The notes under the pieces: generated by a model
What the model was told of the DNA's origin: nothing
Seen by the model: only the letters and a program-made list of their open reading frames with translations
Database searches by the model: none
Part shown: positions 1-9,116 of the stretch, one piece after another
How the letters are laid out: each line of letters starts with the position of its first letter
Position numbering within the stretch: the stretch's first letter is position 1
Translations under genes and position numbers: made by a program
Origin: Aurantiacibacter rhizosphaerae
GTDB lineage: Bacteria; Pseudomonadota; Alphaproteobacteria; Sphingomonadales; Sphingomonadaceae
Direction: 5' to 3'
DNA length: 64,000 bases
Assembly: GCF_009807005.1 (NCBI RefSeq)
Contig: NZ_WUBR01000001.1
Coordinates: 1,178,001-1,242,000 of the forward strand

Positions 1-179
<179 letters not shown>

Positions 180-211
180 TTACTCCCGTGGGGCTTCCCG
201 AAGAAAACAGC

Positions 212-227
212 TTCAAGAATCATGCCA
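212..227 (-). promoter_or_regulatory. Sigma-54-like -24/-12 element upstream of glnB
   Basis: On the minus strand the sequence TGGCATG-ATTC-TTGAA matches the sigma-54 pattern TGGCAYG-N4-TTGCW, except that the -12 GC is GA. It lies in the 275-base gap between argC and glnB, about 84 bases before the GTG start. glnB promoters in many proteobacteria are NtrC/sigma-54 dependent, so the position makes sense. I did not find a clear NtrC palindrome. The rest of the gap (129-403) shows no gene. Confidence 0.35.
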
Positions 228-403
228 GACCGCGCGTGTGAATGGGTAGACAATCAAGGGCCGCAGCGAAAGGGCGGAATAGCAACAATCGCGCGATTCA
301 TTCGCCGGGCGGGGCAATCAAATTGCGTGCGCGGCGGGCGTGAGTTTGATGCTTTTGAAGGCAGTGCTGCCCAAAAAACGGGCACAGCAATCGGGCAGGG
401 GGA

Positions 404-1351
404 TCAGAGGTGCAGGCCTGCCATCGGATCACAACCTGCCATCAGGTTGAGCGATTGCACCGCTGCGCCGCTGGCACCCTTGCCAAGATTATCCAGCTTC
501 GCCACCAGGCGGGCCGTGTCGCCCTTGGCATCGGCGAAGACATAAAGGTCCAGCCGGTCTGACGGGGCGGCCTGCTTGTGCAACAGGATTTCGCTGACGT
601 TCTCTTCCGCTTCATGCACGGTGATGAGCGGGGCGTTTTCGTAATAGCGAGCCAGTTCCTTGCGCAGGTCCACTGCTGCAGAGGCGTTGCGCATGGCCAG
701 GATCGGCAGCGGGATTTCCACCACCATGCCGCGAAAACCGGGCACCACTGCGGGCGAGAATACAGGCGCGTTCTCCAGTCCGGCCTTGGCCTTCATTTCA
801 TCCAGATGCTTGTGATCCAGCGAAAGGCCATAGCCGAGATAGGCTATATCGCTGCCGCCGCTTTCGCCAGCATCCTCGAACCGTTGGATCAGACCCTTGC
901 CGCCGCCCGAATATCCGGAAACGGCATGCACGGTGTAGGGCCATTCGCGCGGCAACAGTTTTGCCCGCACCAGCGGCGCCATCAGGGCGAGGAAGCCAGT
1001 TGGATAACAGCCGGGGTTCGACACCCGATCTGCGCCTGCAACCACGTTGGGGCCAACCAGTTCGGGGAAGCCGTAGATCCAGCCGCGCGCCGTGCGGTGG
1101 GCGGTGGATGCATCGATAATCCGCGTGTTGCTGCCTTCATCGATCATGGCCACGGCATCGCGCGCGGCATCATCGGGCAAGCAGAGAATTGCGAAATCGG
1201 CAAAATTCAGGGCAGAGCGGCGGCAGTCATCATCCTTGCGTTCGGCATCGTTCAGCCGAACCAGTTCGAATTCCTCCCGGTTTTCCAACCGTTCGGCAAT
1301 TTCCAGTCCGGTCGTCCCGGCCGCGCCATCGATGAAGACGGTATGCGCCAT
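404..1351 (-). CDS. argC: N-acetyl-gamma-glutamyl-phosphate reductase, short (type 2) form
   Basis: This cytoplasmic enzyme reduces N-acetylglutamyl phosphate to the semialdehyde with NADPH, the third step of arginine synthesis. The 315-residue length fits the short ArgC class. An N-terminal Rossmann motif (DGAAGTTGLEI, residues 8-18) precedes the catalytic cysteine C115 in SNPGCYPTG. A HAVSGYSGGGK segment lies around residues 142-152. The ATG is two bases after the stop of the upstream SH3 gene, with GGGAGG inside that gene as ribosome site, so the two are probably co-transcribed. glnB lies downstream on the same strand. Confidence in family and function is high. Confidence 0.96.
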   Translation of the reverse strand: MAHTVFIDGAAGTTGLEIAERLENREEFELVRLNDAERKDDDCRRSALNFADFAILCLPDDAARDAVAMIDEGSNTRIIDASTAHRTARGWIYGFPELVGPNVVAGADRVSNPGCYPTGFLALMAPLVRAKLLPREWPYTVHAVSGYSGGGKGLIQRFEDAGESGGSDIAYLGYGLSLDHKHLDEMKAKAGLENAPVFSPAVVPGFRGMVVEIPLPILAMRNASAAVDLRKELARYYENAPLITVHEAEENVSEILLHKQAAPSDRLDLYVFADAKGDTARLVAKLDNLGKGASGAAVQSLNLMAGCDPMAGLHL

Positions 1352-1353
1352 GC

Positions 1354-1728
1354 TCAGCCTCCCAAGGTTTCCAGTCTATCGAGCCGGATGTAGCCAACCG
1401 GCCCTTCCAGCGAGAGGCAACCCCACGCCCAATCGCGAGTGATGTCCAGCACTTCGAAGCTGTCGCCTTCCAGCAGCACGCACAGCTCTTCCGATGTATC
1501 GCTAGGATCGGCGTAAAGCGGCGCGCCGCCGGGCAGCACGGCACGCGGCTGCGGCACAGCGTAGTGGGGCACGAAATGCTTACCCGCGAGGCCAATGTGC
1601 GCCAGATCGCCACGGATCGGCTCTGCCCTGGAATCCGGGCGCGATACGGGGCCTGCCAGCACGTATGGTCCCTGCGCGGCGAGTGCCGATCCTGTCATGT
1701 CATCCTGGCTCAAGCGCCGCTCTTCCAT
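1354..1728 (-). CDS. SH3-like domain protein, resembling the N-terminal part of NlpC/P60 enzymes
   Basis: A 124-residue protein with no signal peptide or membrane segment. Residues about 40-120 (RGDLAHIGLAGKHFVPHYAV, then a bacterial SH3-type stretch ending WAWGCLSLEGPVGYIRLDRL) resemble the N-terminal SH3 segment seen before the peptidase domain of some alphaproteobacterial NlpC/P60 proteins. No catalytic Cys/His domain follows; the gene stops and argC starts two bases later. It may be a stand-alone SH3 protein or the remnant of a larger cell-wall hydrolase. The start at 1728 is the first ATG; a second Met 10 codons in is possible. Function unknown. Confidence 0.75.
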   Translation of the reverse strand: MEERRLSQDDMTGSALAAQGPYVLAGPVSRPDSRAEPIRGDLAHIGLAGKHFVPHYAVPQPRAVLPGGAPLYADPSDTSEELCVLLEGDSFEVLDITRDWAWGCLSLEGPVGYIRLDRLETLGG

Positions 1729-1804
1729 TGTTCGTGGCCGAAGGTATGCCCCTTGCGGAAACAGCGCGCTTAGACGCGCGGGGCGATGGCTGCAACCTTA
1801 TGCC

Positions 1805-3187
1805 CTAACCATAACGTCCGCGAAGCGCGTGAAACGCGGCTCGCAGGCCCAGCGCAGCGCCGCCCTTGGTCCGGCCCGGCTTGGCTGACGGACGCCATGC
1901 GAAGGTATCGAAATGCGCCCAGTCGATATCCTCTCCCACGAATCTGTCCAGGAACAGGCCTGCGACGCTGGCCCCGGCATAGCCATTGGTGTGGGTGTTG
2001 TTGATATCGGCGATATCTGATTTCAGCCATTCGCGATAACCGTCCGGCAGGGGCAGTCGCCACGGCGCGTCATCATGCGCCTTGCCTGCTGCGATCAACT
2101 GTTCTGCGGTCTGGTCTCGCCGGGTCATCAGGGCTGGCAGGTCCGGCCCCAAGGCAACGCGCGCAGCACCCGTCAGCGTGGCGAAATCGATGATCAGGTC
2201 AGGCTCATGCTCGCTGGCGAGGGTAAGCGCATCGCCCAGGATCAGGCGACCTTCGGCATCGGTATTGCCAATTTCCACGCTCAGCCCCTTGCGGCTGTCC
2301 AGCACGTCTCCGGGTCGAAAAGCGTTTCCGGCGATGGCGTTTTCCACAGCGGGAACGATGCAGTGGAGGCGGAGCTTCAATCCAGCCTTCATGATCAGTT
2401 CCGCCAGGGCGAGGGCATGCGCCGCGCCGCCCATGTCTTTCTTCATCAGCAGCATGCCGCGCGATGGCTTGATATCCAGACCGCCCGAATCGAAGCATAC
2501 GCCCTTGCCGACGATGGCAACGCGGGGATGGCTTTCATCGCCCCATTCCAGCTCTATCAGGCGCGGGGCATGCTTGCGCTCCGCCGCGCGGCCCACGGCG
2601 TGAACCATGGGAAAGCCCTTTTCCAGCGCATCGCCGCGCGTCACCGTGATGGCGGCATCCTGCGCCTTTGCAATGCGTTCAGCCTCCGCCTCCAGCGCGG
2701 CGGGGCCCATGTCCTCTGCCGGGGTGTTCACCAGATCGCGCACCAGGCACGCGGCCTGCGCTTCGGCGCTGACCAGTTCGATCTTGGCCACATCCTCAGT
2801 CAACAGCACGCGCGGCCCCTCGGCATCGCTATCGTCGCGATAGCGGGTGAAGCGGTATTGGGCCGTCTGCCAGCCGAACATGGCCGGGCCCGCTTTGGCA
2901 TTGGCCAGGCGATAGGTTCCGGCGGGCAGATCTTCCGCCAGCTTGGCAAGGCACCAGCTCGACAACTCGTCCGGATCGGGCACGCCGCCGATGGCGAACC
3001 AGCCTTCGCCATCGGGAACGATCCCCACCTGATAGCCGCCGCCCTTGAATTTCTGCGCTGCAAGGGCCGCACGCTGCGGTCCGCTTAAGCCATTGGATAC
3101 ACTTTCGAAGCTGTCTTCGTTTACAAGATGGATCGCGATGGCATCCTGCCCGCGATCCGGCTGGATCAGATCTGTTGCAATAGTCAT
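1805..3187 (-). CDS. Leucyl aminopeptidase family (M17) metallopeptidase
   Basis: A 460-residue cytoplasmic aminopeptidase. The M17 hallmarks are present: the GKGVCFDSGGLDIKPS metal-binding segment with the catalytic lysine, MKKDMGGAAHALAL, and the signature NTDAEGRLILGDAL, whose Asp and Glu bind the two metal ions. The N-terminal third is divergent, as usual for the family. These enzymes remove N-terminal residues from peptides and contribute to peptide turnover. The gene is divergent from the lipoprotein gene at 3237. An SH3-like gene lies 76 bases downstream, with only a weak 5-bp GC hairpin (about 1764-1779) between them. The exact subfamily (PepA or PepB-like) cannot be fixed by eye. Confidence 0.93.
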   Translation of the reverse strand: MTIATDLIQPDRGQDAIAIHLVNEDSFESVSNGLSGPQRAALAAQKFKGGGYQVGIVPDGEGWFAIGGVPDPDELSSWCLAKLAEDLPAGTYRLANAKAGPAMFGWQTAQYRFTRYRDDSDAEGPRVLLTEDVAKIELVSAEAQAACLVRDLVNTPAEDMGPAALEAEAERIAKAQDAAITVTRGDALEKGFPMVHAVGRAAERKHAPRLIELEWGDESHPRVAIVGKGVCFDSGGLDIKPSRGMLLMKKDMGGAAHALALAELIMKAGLKLRLHCIVPAVENAIAGNAFRPGDVLDSRKGLSVEIGNTDAEGRLILGDALTLASEHEPDLIIDFATLTGAARVALGPDLPALMTRRDQTAEQLIAAGKAHDDAPWRLPLPDGYREWLKSDIADINNTHTNGYAGASVAGLFLDRFVGEDIDWAHFDTFAWRPSAKPGRTKGGAALGLRAAFHALRGRYG

Positions 3188-3236
3188 GGAATTCCGCTTG
3201 CCGTTTTCATCGCCGTTTGGGAAGGCTTACCCCGTG

Positions 3237-4058
3237 ATGATCCGACGATTCACTTTACTGACGGTTCCGGCCCTGCTGGCTGCATGCGTTCCTGCGGACG
3301 ATGTGGACGATCCAGCGGCCAGCTCTTCCCCCGATACCCCGGTCCCGCCGGATGTGCCGGGCGGGGAGGCAGCACCTGCGCCATTGGGCGGCGCGCGGGA
3401 GGTGGAGGAGCGGACGGACCTGTTCCTGTTCGCATATTCCTATCCACAGGCTGCGGGAGAAACGCCAGGACTGGCCGATTGGCTTGATCGCCGACTCGAC
3501 AGGGAACGCGATGGCCTGGCCAAGCGGGCGGAAAGAGGGCGCCGGGAAGCCCGCGACGATGGCTTCCCGTTCAACAGCTATTCCAGCAGAACGGCGTGGG
3601 AAGTGGTGGCAGACCTGCCCGACTGGCTGAGCCTGTCCGCCGATCTTTCCAGCTATTCTGGCGGGGCGCATCCCAATTACGGCTTCGACACGATCGTGTG
3701 GAACAAGGAGGAAGCCGCGGCGATGGAGCCGATTGCCTTTTTCGATTCCGCGCAGGCGCTGGACAGCGTGCTGGGCCCGCAATTGTGCGACGCGTTGAAT
3801 GAAGAGCGGGAGAAACGGCGCGGGCAGCCGGTGGAGGATAGCGGTGACGATCTGTTCGATGCCTGCGTGAAGCCGGATGAAACAAATGTCCTGCTCGGCT
3901 CTACCAACGGCAAGACAATCAACCGCATCGGCATCCAGATCGCGCCCTATATCGCGGGACCATATGCGGAAGGCAGTTACGAGTTCACCTTCCCCGTAAC
4001 GGCGCAGCTGATGGGCGTGGTGCGCGAGGAATACAAACCCGCATTCGCAGCCGACTGA
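3237..4058 (+). CDS. Putative lipoprotein with DUF4163/RsiV-like domain
   Basis: The start at 3237 (ATG, preceded by an in-frame GTG at 3234) gives a short lipoprotein signal: MIRRFTLLTVPALLAAC, with C17 as the lipidated residue. A Pro/Asp-rich linker follows (to about residue 55). The C-terminal domain contains FAYSYPQAAG and later DLSSYSGGAHPNYGFDTIVW, the pattern of DUF4163/DUF3298 domains found in RsiV and PdaC-type periplasmic proteins. It is therefore expected to be anchored on the periplasmic side of a membrane. The upstream coding potential from 3045 overlaps the divergent aminopeptidase start and is not supported. Role unknown; DUF3298 proteins can bind lysozyme or glycans, but nothing here proves that. 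Confidence 0.8.
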   Translation: MIRRFTLLTVPALLAACVPADDVDDPAASSSPDTPVPPDVPGGEAAPAPLGGAREVEERTDLFLFAYSYPQAAGETPGLADWLDRRLDRERDGLAKRAERGRREARDDGFPFNSYSSRTAWEVVADLPDWLSLSADLSSYSGGAHPNYGFDTIVWNKEEAAAMEPIAFFDSAQALDSVLGPQLCDALNEEREKRRGQPVEDSGDDLFDACVKPDETNVLLGSTNGKTINRIGIQIAPYIAGPYAEGSYEFTFPVTAQLMGVVREEYKPAFAAD

Positions 4059-4102
4059 TCAGCCCTCTCGCAATTTGGCGGCAAAGGTCTTAAGTGGGGC
4101 GG

Positions 4103-4927
4103 ATGACAGAATACCAGCACGTTACCGCCGATACGACCGTCTACCGCGACGGCACCATCAAGCTGCATGGGCCGGAAGGCTATGAAGGTATGCGCAAGGC
4201 CGGCCGCCTTGCCGCCGAAATCCTGGACGAGATGGCGACGCGCGTCGAACCCGGCGTGACGACGGCAGAGCTGGACCGTGTGGTGCGCGAGATGACGCTG
4301 GATGGCGGCGCGGTTCCGGCCACGCTGGGCTATCGCGGTTTCACCCATTCCTGCTGCATCTCCATCAATCACGTGGTGTGTCACGGTATTCCGGCGGACA
4401 AGCGGCTGAAGGAAGGCGACATCGTGAATATCGATGTGACCCCGCTGCTGGACGGCTGGCATGGCGATACCAGCCGCATGTACCTGGTGGGCGATGTGCC
4501 CTTGAAGGCGAAGAAGCTGGTGGAAGTAACCCACGAATGCCTGATGACGGGCATCGCACAGGTGCGCCCCGGCGCAAGGCTGGGCGATATCGGCGCCGCG
4601 ATCCAGGAACTGGCGGAACGTCACCGTTATGGCGTGGTGCGTGAATTTTGCGGCCATGGCCTTGGCCGCCTGTTCCACGATGCGCCCGAAGTGGTGCATG
4701 CCGGAAGGCGCGGCACCGGGCCGGAACTGAAGGCGGGCATGTTGATGACCATCGAACCGATGATCAATCTGGGCCGCCCGCATGTGAAGATGCTCAATGA
4801 CGGGTGGACCGCCGTTACCCGCGATAAGAGCCTGAGCGCGCAGTTCGAACATTCCATCGGCATCACCGATGACGGCTGCGAGATTTTCACAAAGTCGCCA
4901 AAAGGCTTGGACAAGCCGCCTTATTGA
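4103..4927 (+). CDS. map: Methionine aminopeptidase, type I
   Basis: Removes the initiator methionine from new proteins in the cytoplasm. The metal ligands are visible: the first Asp in NIDVTPLLDGWHGDTSRMY (with its second Asp), the His in GHGLGRLFHDAPEV, and Glu residues in MTIEPMINLG and near the C-terminus. HGIP follows the SINHVVCHGIP substrate-pocket segment. About 274 residues, usual for the family with a short N-terminal extension. The ATG at 4103 (MTEYQ) fits homologues; an in-frame GTG at 4094, with AAAGG upstream, is the alternative start. A small hairpin with six T residues lies just downstream. Confidence 0.96.
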   Translation: MTEYQHVTADTTVYRDGTIKLHGPEGYEGMRKAGRLAAEILDEMATRVEPGVTTAELDRVVREMTLDGGAVPATLGYRGFTHSCCISINHVVCHGIPADKRLKEGDIVNIDVTPLLDGWHGDTSRMYLVGDVPLKAKKLVEVTHECLMTGIAQVRPGARLGDIGAAIQELAERHRYGVVREFCGHGLGRLFHDAPEVVHAGRRGTGPELKAGMLMTIEPMINLGRPHVKMLNDGWTAVTRDKSLSAQFEHSIGITDDGCEIFTKSPKGLDKPPY

Positions 4928-4952
4928 TCCAGCGCAAAGACCGGTAGGCGGT

Positions 4953-4973
4953 AACGATCTAAGCTCGTTTTTT
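4953..4973 (+). terminator. Weak Rho-independent terminator after map
   Basis: AACGA (4953-4957) pairs with TCGTT (4965-4969) around a 7-base loop and runs straight into a T tract. The stem is only 5 bp, so efficiency is doubtful. The next gene starts 17 bases later with its own GGAG site. Confidence 0.35.
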
Positions 4974-4989
4974 ATGAAACGGAGCCGTT

Positions 4990-5358
4990 ATGCCAAGATT
5001 GATCCCGCCGATGGTTTTGCCGCTGATGGTCTTTCCGCTGCTTCTGGCCGCATGCCAGACCGCGCAGCCACAATCCGACGCTATGCAGGCAGACCCTGAG
5101 GACAGGGCCCTGGCCGAGGCTGCGTGCGGCAGCTGTCATTCGGTGGAGGCATATGGCCTGTCGCCCAATGCAGCCGCGCCCGAATGGCCCCGCATCGCCA
5201 ACACGCGCGGCCTGACGCGGGCATCGCTCACCACCTGGCTGACGGATGCGCACAATTACCCGGCCGATATGGATTTCTATCTGGATGAGGCCGAGGTGGA
5301 GCAATTGGTGGACTACATGATGACCCTGCGCCGAGAGGATTATCACCCACCCTATTGA
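4990..5358 (+). CDS. Lipoprotein class I c-type cytochrome
   Basis: A 122-residue exported single-heme protein. The N-terminus is hydrophobic (PPMVLPLMVFPLLLAAC), with C22 as the lipobox cysteine, so it should be tethered to the membrane on the periplasmic side. The heme motif is C46-GS-C49-H50. A methionine in YPADMDFY around residue 94 is the likely distal axial ligand. The start is supported by GGAG five bases upstream of ATG 4990. It probably shuttles electrons in respiration; no partner enzyme is encoded next to it. CcmBA, needed for cytochrome c maturation, lies 1.3 kb downstream. Confidence 0.88.
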   Translation: MPRLIPPMVLPLMVFPLLLAACQTAQPQSDAMQADPEDRALAEAACGSCHSVEAYGLSPNAAAPEWPRIANTRGLTRASLTTWLTDAHNYPADMDFYLDEAEVEQLVDYMMTLRREDYHPPY

Positions 5359-5433
5359 CGCAGTGGCAAGCCTTCTCGGCACATCGGCGTTCCCTGCGCA
5401 TTGTTACAATGCTTTGCGCGGGAACCCTGTCTG

Positions 5434-6678
5434 ATGTTTGAATTTGAATCCTATCATATTCTGATGGCGGCGGCTGGTGCCGCAATCATCGCTTCTTACT
5501 GGTTGCCGCGCTTCTTTTCGGGCCGCGAACCTGCGGCGGCGCCGTTGCTTATTCTCGCAGGCTTCCTCGCCTTTGCCTTTGTCCCGGGCATGCCATCGGC
5601 AATAGACCCGGTGCAAAATCCGCGCATCTGGGAACGCACGGCAGAGCTTGCCGTGATCATCGGCCTGTTCGGCACGGGCCTGCGGATCGACAAGCTGATC
5701 GGCCACGGATTGTGGACACCGACCTTGCGCCTGTTGCTGCTGGGCATGCCGATCACCATCGTGGCGCTGGCGCTGTTCGGCTGGATGGCCGCGGGCATGA
5801 CGATGGCAGGCGCGCTGCTGCTGGGGTCCATCCTCTCGCCCACCGATCCCGTGCTGGCCGGCGATGTGCAGGTTGGCCCGCCGCTGGAGGGCGGGGAGCA
5901 TCCTGTACGCTACGCCCTGACGACGGAGGCCGGCCTGAACGACGGGCTGGCCTTTCCCTTCGTGCACCTGGGCATCATGGTGGCGACTGCTGGCATATTG
6001 ACCTCCGACATGTTGGCCGAATGGGCCTTGCGTGACCTGCTCTATCGCGTGGCGATGGGCGCTGTGGCGGGTGCTGGCGCGGGCTGGCTGCTGGGCAAGA
6101 TCCTGTTCGACTGGCCGCGCCATAATGCACTGTCGCAAACGCAATCGGGCGTCATCGCCTTTGCAGGGGTCATCCTGGCCTATGGCGCTACGGAGTTTTT
6201 GGAAGGTTACGGCTTTATCGCCGCATTCGTGGCCGGGCTGGTGTTGCGGCGGGAGGAATCGGAAGATCACTTCCACGAAAAGCTGCACAGTTTTTCAGAA
6301 GCGCTGGAACATACGTTGACTGCCATCCTGCTGGTGGCGCTGGGCGCCGCCATCCCCGCGCTGCTGCCCTATCTGGATTGGTCTCATGCCATCATCGGAC
6401 TGGCGCTGATTTTCCTGATCCGGCCCCTGATCGGCTGGTTTTCTCTGGCAGGGGCAGGGCTGAACAAGCGAGAGCGGGCGGCGGTTTCCTTCTACGGCAT
6501 CCGGGGCATCGGCTCTATCTATTACCTCGCCTACGCCGGGCATCACGTTGATCTGGTGGACGAGGGTGCGCTGTGGGCGACAGTGGCCTTCACCATCGTT
6601 GTGTCTGCCACGGTGCATGGCCTCAGCGCAGGCGTTGCCGTCAGCCGCGCAACGGGGGAGGAGCAGGCGCCGGGCTAG
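5434..6678 (+). CDS. Cation:proton antiporter (CPA1-type)
   Basis: An integral inner-membrane protein of 414 residues with about 12 hydrophobic segments. The central core holds SPTDPVLAGDVQVGPP followed by TTEAGLNDGLAFPFV, typical of NhaP/CPA1 exchangers, where the paired Asp residues carry the cation. It likely exchanges Na+ or K+ for H+. I chose ATG 5434 (MFEFESYHI); the in-frame TTG at 5401 adds 11 atypical residues. Its TAG stop overlaps the stop of convergent ccmB (6675-6678), so the two transcripts collide at a CTAG palindrome. Ion specificity cannot be read from sequence. Confidence 0.9.
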   Translation: MFEFESYHILMAAAGAAIIASYWLPRFFSGREPAAAPLLILAGFLAFAFVPGMPSAIDPVQNPRIWERTAELAVIIGLFGTGLRIDKLIGHGLWTPTLRLLLLGMPITIVALALFGWMAAGMTMAGALLLGSILSPTDPVLAGDVQVGPPLEGGEHPVRYALTTEAGLNDGLAFPFVHLGIMVATAGILTSDMLAEWALRDLLYRVAMGAVAGAGAGWLLGKILFDWPRHNALSQTQSGVIAFAGVILAYGATEFLEGYGFIAAFVAGLVLRREESEDHFHEKLHSFSEALEHTLTAILLVALGAAIPALLPYLDWSHAIIGLALIFLIRPLIGWFSLAGAGLNKRERAAVSFYGIRGIGSIYYLAYAGHHVDLVDEGALWATVAFTIVVSATVHGLSAGVAVSRATGEEQAPG

Positions 6679-7337
6679 CCTTCACGCGCGGCGCGGATTG
6701 CAGCGCCCCCGGCAAATGGCGCAATCGCCACCAGTACAAGGCTGATGGCCGCAGTCAGCGCAATGCCGCCTTCGCCGCCTGTTGAAAGCGATCCTGCACC
6801 GAATATCAGCAGCGGCACGGCCAGCGGGATCACCAGCAGGCCCGAAAGCGCCGCGCCGCCGCTGCGCAGGCCCACTGTCACGGCGGCGATGATGATGCCA
6901 ATGGCGGCGAGGCCGGGCGTGCCCGCCAGCAGGCCAAGTTCCACAGTGCGCAGGGTCGCCCCGTCAATCCCCAGCAGCGCGCTGGCGGGCAGGGCGGCCA
7001 GCATCAGGAACGGCCCGAAGCTGAGCCAATGGGCCAGCAGGCGCACGGCCACCACCATCTCCTCCGCCACGCCGCGCAGCGCCCATTGATCGAAGAAACC
7101 GGCTTCCAGATCGGGGGCCAGCAGCCTGTCCAGCGGCAGGATTGCGGCCAGCAGCGCCGCCACCCAGATCACCCCGCCGCCGGTTGCCACCAGCAGATTG
7201 GGGTTGGGGCCAACAGCGAAGGGATACAGCATCGCCACGGCAAGGAAGAACAGCAGCGGCAACAGCGTGTTGCCCTTGCGCGCGCCCGGCAGGAATTGCG
7301 CGAGATCGCGCAGCAGCAGGGTGCGGATCGCGCTCAT
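6675..7337 (-). CDS. ccmB: Heme exporter subunit B
   Basis: A 220-residue membrane protein with about six transmembrane segments and the CcmB N-terminal pattern [18 protein letters not shown]. It forms, with CcmA, the ABC transporter of system I cytochrome c maturation, which drives release of heme-loaded CcmE from CcmC. Its start overlaps the ccmA stop by four bases (ATGA), so the two are translationally coupled. The remaining ccm genes are not nearby, so the pathway is split in this genome. The 3' end meets the antiporter gene tail to tail. Confidence 0.93.
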   Translation of the reverse strand: MSAIRTLLLRDLAQFLPGARKGNTLLPLLFFLAVAMLYPFAVGPNPNLLVATGGGVIWVAALLAAILPLDRLLAPDLEAGFFDQWALRGVAEEMVVAVRLLAHWLSFGPFLMLAALPASALLGIDGATLRTVELGLLAGTPGLAAIGIIIAAVTVGLRSGGAALSGLLVIPLAVPLLIFGAGSLSTGGEGGIALTAAISLVLVAIAPFAGGAAIRAAREG

Positions 7338-7927
7338 GCGGCGATGCCCGGTGCATAATCCGGCAGGTGCAGCACATCCATGCCGGGAATGCCGATCGGC
7401 TGGTGGCTGGCGACAAGGGCAATGCCGCCGCCCGCCACGTGGCTTTCCACCAATTGTTCCACCATGCCCACCGCGTCCTGATCCAAGCCGTTCAGCGGTT
7501 CGTCCAGCAGCCAGATACGCGCGTCCTGCCCGATCATGCGGGCAAGGGCGGCGCGCTTTCGCTGCCCGGTGGAGAGATAGCGCACGGGCACATCCAGCAA
7601 ATCAGTCAGCCCAAGCCGCGCCAGATCATCGCCAGATACCGCGCCATCCATGCCCGCCCAGAATGCCAGCGCGCGGCCCAGCGGCAGATGTTCGTCCAGC
7701 GCCAGCGACTGATCCAGCAGTGCCGTGCTGCCCGCACGTTCCACCACGCCCGCATAGGGGCGCAGCAATCCGGCCATGATGCGGATCAGGCTGGATTTAC
7801 CGGTGCCGTTCGATCCCGTCACGTGGCAGGCCGTTCCAGCATCGAGGTTTAGCGACAGCGCGCGGAACAGCAGCCGCTCCCCACGGCGGCAGGCAAGGTC
7901 ACGAGCGGCAAGGCGGGGCGCTTCCAT
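7334..7927 (-). CDS. ccmA: Heme exporter ATP-binding subunit
   Basis: An ABC ATPase of about 197 residues. Walker A is GSNGTGKSS (residues 38-46), the signature is [12 protein letters not shown], and Walker B is [12 protein letters not shown]. The small size, and overlap with ccmB by ATGA, identify it as CcmA and not a generic ABC protein. It acts at the cytoplasmic face of the inner membrane in cytochrome c maturation. ATG 7927 is preceded by an in-frame GTG at 7930; either could be used. It is divergent from the pterin dehydratase gene across about 53 bases, which must hold both promoters. Confidence 0.93.
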   Translation of the reverse strand: MEAPRLAARDLACRRGERLLFRALSLNLDAGTACHVTGSNGTGKSSLIRIMAGLLRPYAGVVERAGSTALLDQSLALDEHLPLGRALAFWAGMDGAVSGDDLARLGLTDLLDVPVRYLSTGQRKRAALARMIGQDARIWLLDEPLNGLDQDAVGMVEQLVESHVAGGGIALVASHQPIGIPGMDVLHLPDYAPGIAA

Positions 7928-7980
7928 CACTTCGCGCGTTAGGGCAGGGAAGCCACATCACGCAAGCAAGGGAGTCGCAG

Positions 7981-8268
7981 ATGAGCGTCAAGAAACTGGA
8001 TCAGGCAGAAGCGCAGGCTGCGCTTGGCAAGCTGGATGGCTGGGAATTTGACCGGGATGGCGATGCCATGCGCAAGGAATTCAAGTTTGCCGATTTCAGC
8101 GAGGCATGGGGATTCATGAACCGGATTGCCCTGATCGCGGAGAAATCCGACCATCATCCCGAATGGTTCAACGTCTACAACAAGGTGGATATCATGCTGA
8201 CCACGCATGACGCGGGCGGCCTGTCGCAGCGCGATGTGGACATGGCGCAGGCTATAGAGGCGCTTTAG
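7981..8268 (+). CDS. phhB: 4a-hydroxytetrahydrobiopterin dehydratase
   Basis: A 95-residue pterin-4a-carbinolamine dehydratase. The active-site motif EKSDHHPEW (H58, H59, P60) is intact, followed by [19 protein letters not shown], which matches the family well. It dehydrates 4a-hydroxy-tetrahydropterin so that the cofactor of aromatic amino acid hydroxylases can be recycled. No phenylalanine hydroxylase gene is in the window, so its partner may be elsewhere or the protein may have another pterin role. AGGGAG lies upstream of the ATG. The stop overlaps the stop of the convergent SDR gene (8265-8268). Confidence 0.94.
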   Translation: MSVKKLDQAEAQAALGKLDGWEFDRDGDAMRKEFKFADFSEAWGFMNRIALIAEKSDHHPEWFNVYNKVDIMLTTHDAGGLSQRDVDMAQAIEAL

Positions 8269-9104
8269 CCCGGATCATTCCTGCTGGCGCGATTTTCCCG
8301 GCGTTCATGCGCTTCGGCCAGAGTGCGGGCGCGCTTGCGCAGCAGGCCGGGAAACCATTTTGCCACGCGCGCCAGCTTGCGCGCCGTCTTGCCAACAAGG
8401 ATATGCACCTTGTTACCGTGCACCGCATTCCAGGCCTCATCCGCCACCACTTCTACGGGTGTGAACTCCAGCCCGGCTTTCACCACCGCTTCGCGAATGG
8501 GCGTGTTGCGGCTGCGGTTGGGTGGCTGTTTTAGCAGCGGGGTATCGATAAAGCTGGGCATCAGGGATCGCACCTTGATGCCATGCACGCTCCATTCCGC
8601 GTCCAGGCTTTCCGTCATCGATTTAACGCCAGCCTTCGTCGCGCCATAGATGCTCTGGTTGGCCATGCCATAGATGGCCGCTGCACTCGCCGTGTTGAGC
8701 AGGCAGGCATTGGGGGCCGCAGCTTTCAGAAAGTCGAAACCGGCCTTTGCCCCGTAAAATACGGCGCGCAGGTTCACATCCAGCAGCAGGTCCAGCTCCT
8801 CATGCGAAACCTCTTCCAGCGGACCGCCAGAGGGCAGGCCCGCATTATTGGCGATCACATTGATGCTGCCGCCGGAATTCTTCGCAAAGTCCGACAGGGC
8901 GACATCCCACGCGTTGCGGCTGGTTACGTCAAAAGTGTAGGTGTGGCACTGACCCTCTGGCAGCAGCGCCTTCGTTTCTTCCAGCCCCGCAGAATCGCGA
9001 TCCGCAATCCCCACGCGCCAGCCTTGGGCGGCAAATTTCTGCGCGATGGCGCGGCCGATGCCTGACGCCCCGCCGGTAATGAAGATGCTTTTCTGCGCGA
9101 CCAA
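8265..9104 (-). CDS. SDR-family oxidoreductase
   Basis: A classical short-chain dehydrogenase of 279 residues. The cofactor motif TGGASGIG (residues 10-17), NNAG (86-89) and the catalytic set S140, Y153 and K157 (in YGATKAG) are all present. D35 after the second strand favours NAD(H) over NADP(H). The substrate is unknown. The C-terminal tail is basic ([24 protein letters not shown]) and may associate with membranes. It is 12 bases downstream of the S9 peptidase gene on the same strand, so both may share a transcript. It ends tail to tail with the pterin dehydratase gene. Confidence 0.9.
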   Translation of the reverse strand: MVAQKSIFITGGASGIGRAIAQKFAAQGWRVGIADRDSAGLEETKALLPEGQCHTYTFDVTSRNAWDVALSDFAKNSGGSINVIANNAGLPSGGPLEEVSHEELDLLLDVNLRAVFYGAKAGFDFLKAAAPNACLLNTASAAAIYGMANQSIYGATKAGVKSMTESLDAEWSVHGIKVRSLMPSFIDTPLLKQPPNRSRNTPIREAVVKAGLEFTPVEVVADEAWNAVHGNKVHILVGKTARKLARVAKWFPGLLRKRARTLAEAHERRENRASRNDPG

Positions 9105-9116
9105 GCGACCTCTCCC

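Noticed and set aside
3045-3236. A longer N-terminus for the lipoprotein at 3237
   Set aside because: It would overlap the divergent aminopeptidase start and hide an obvious lipoprotein signal peptide.
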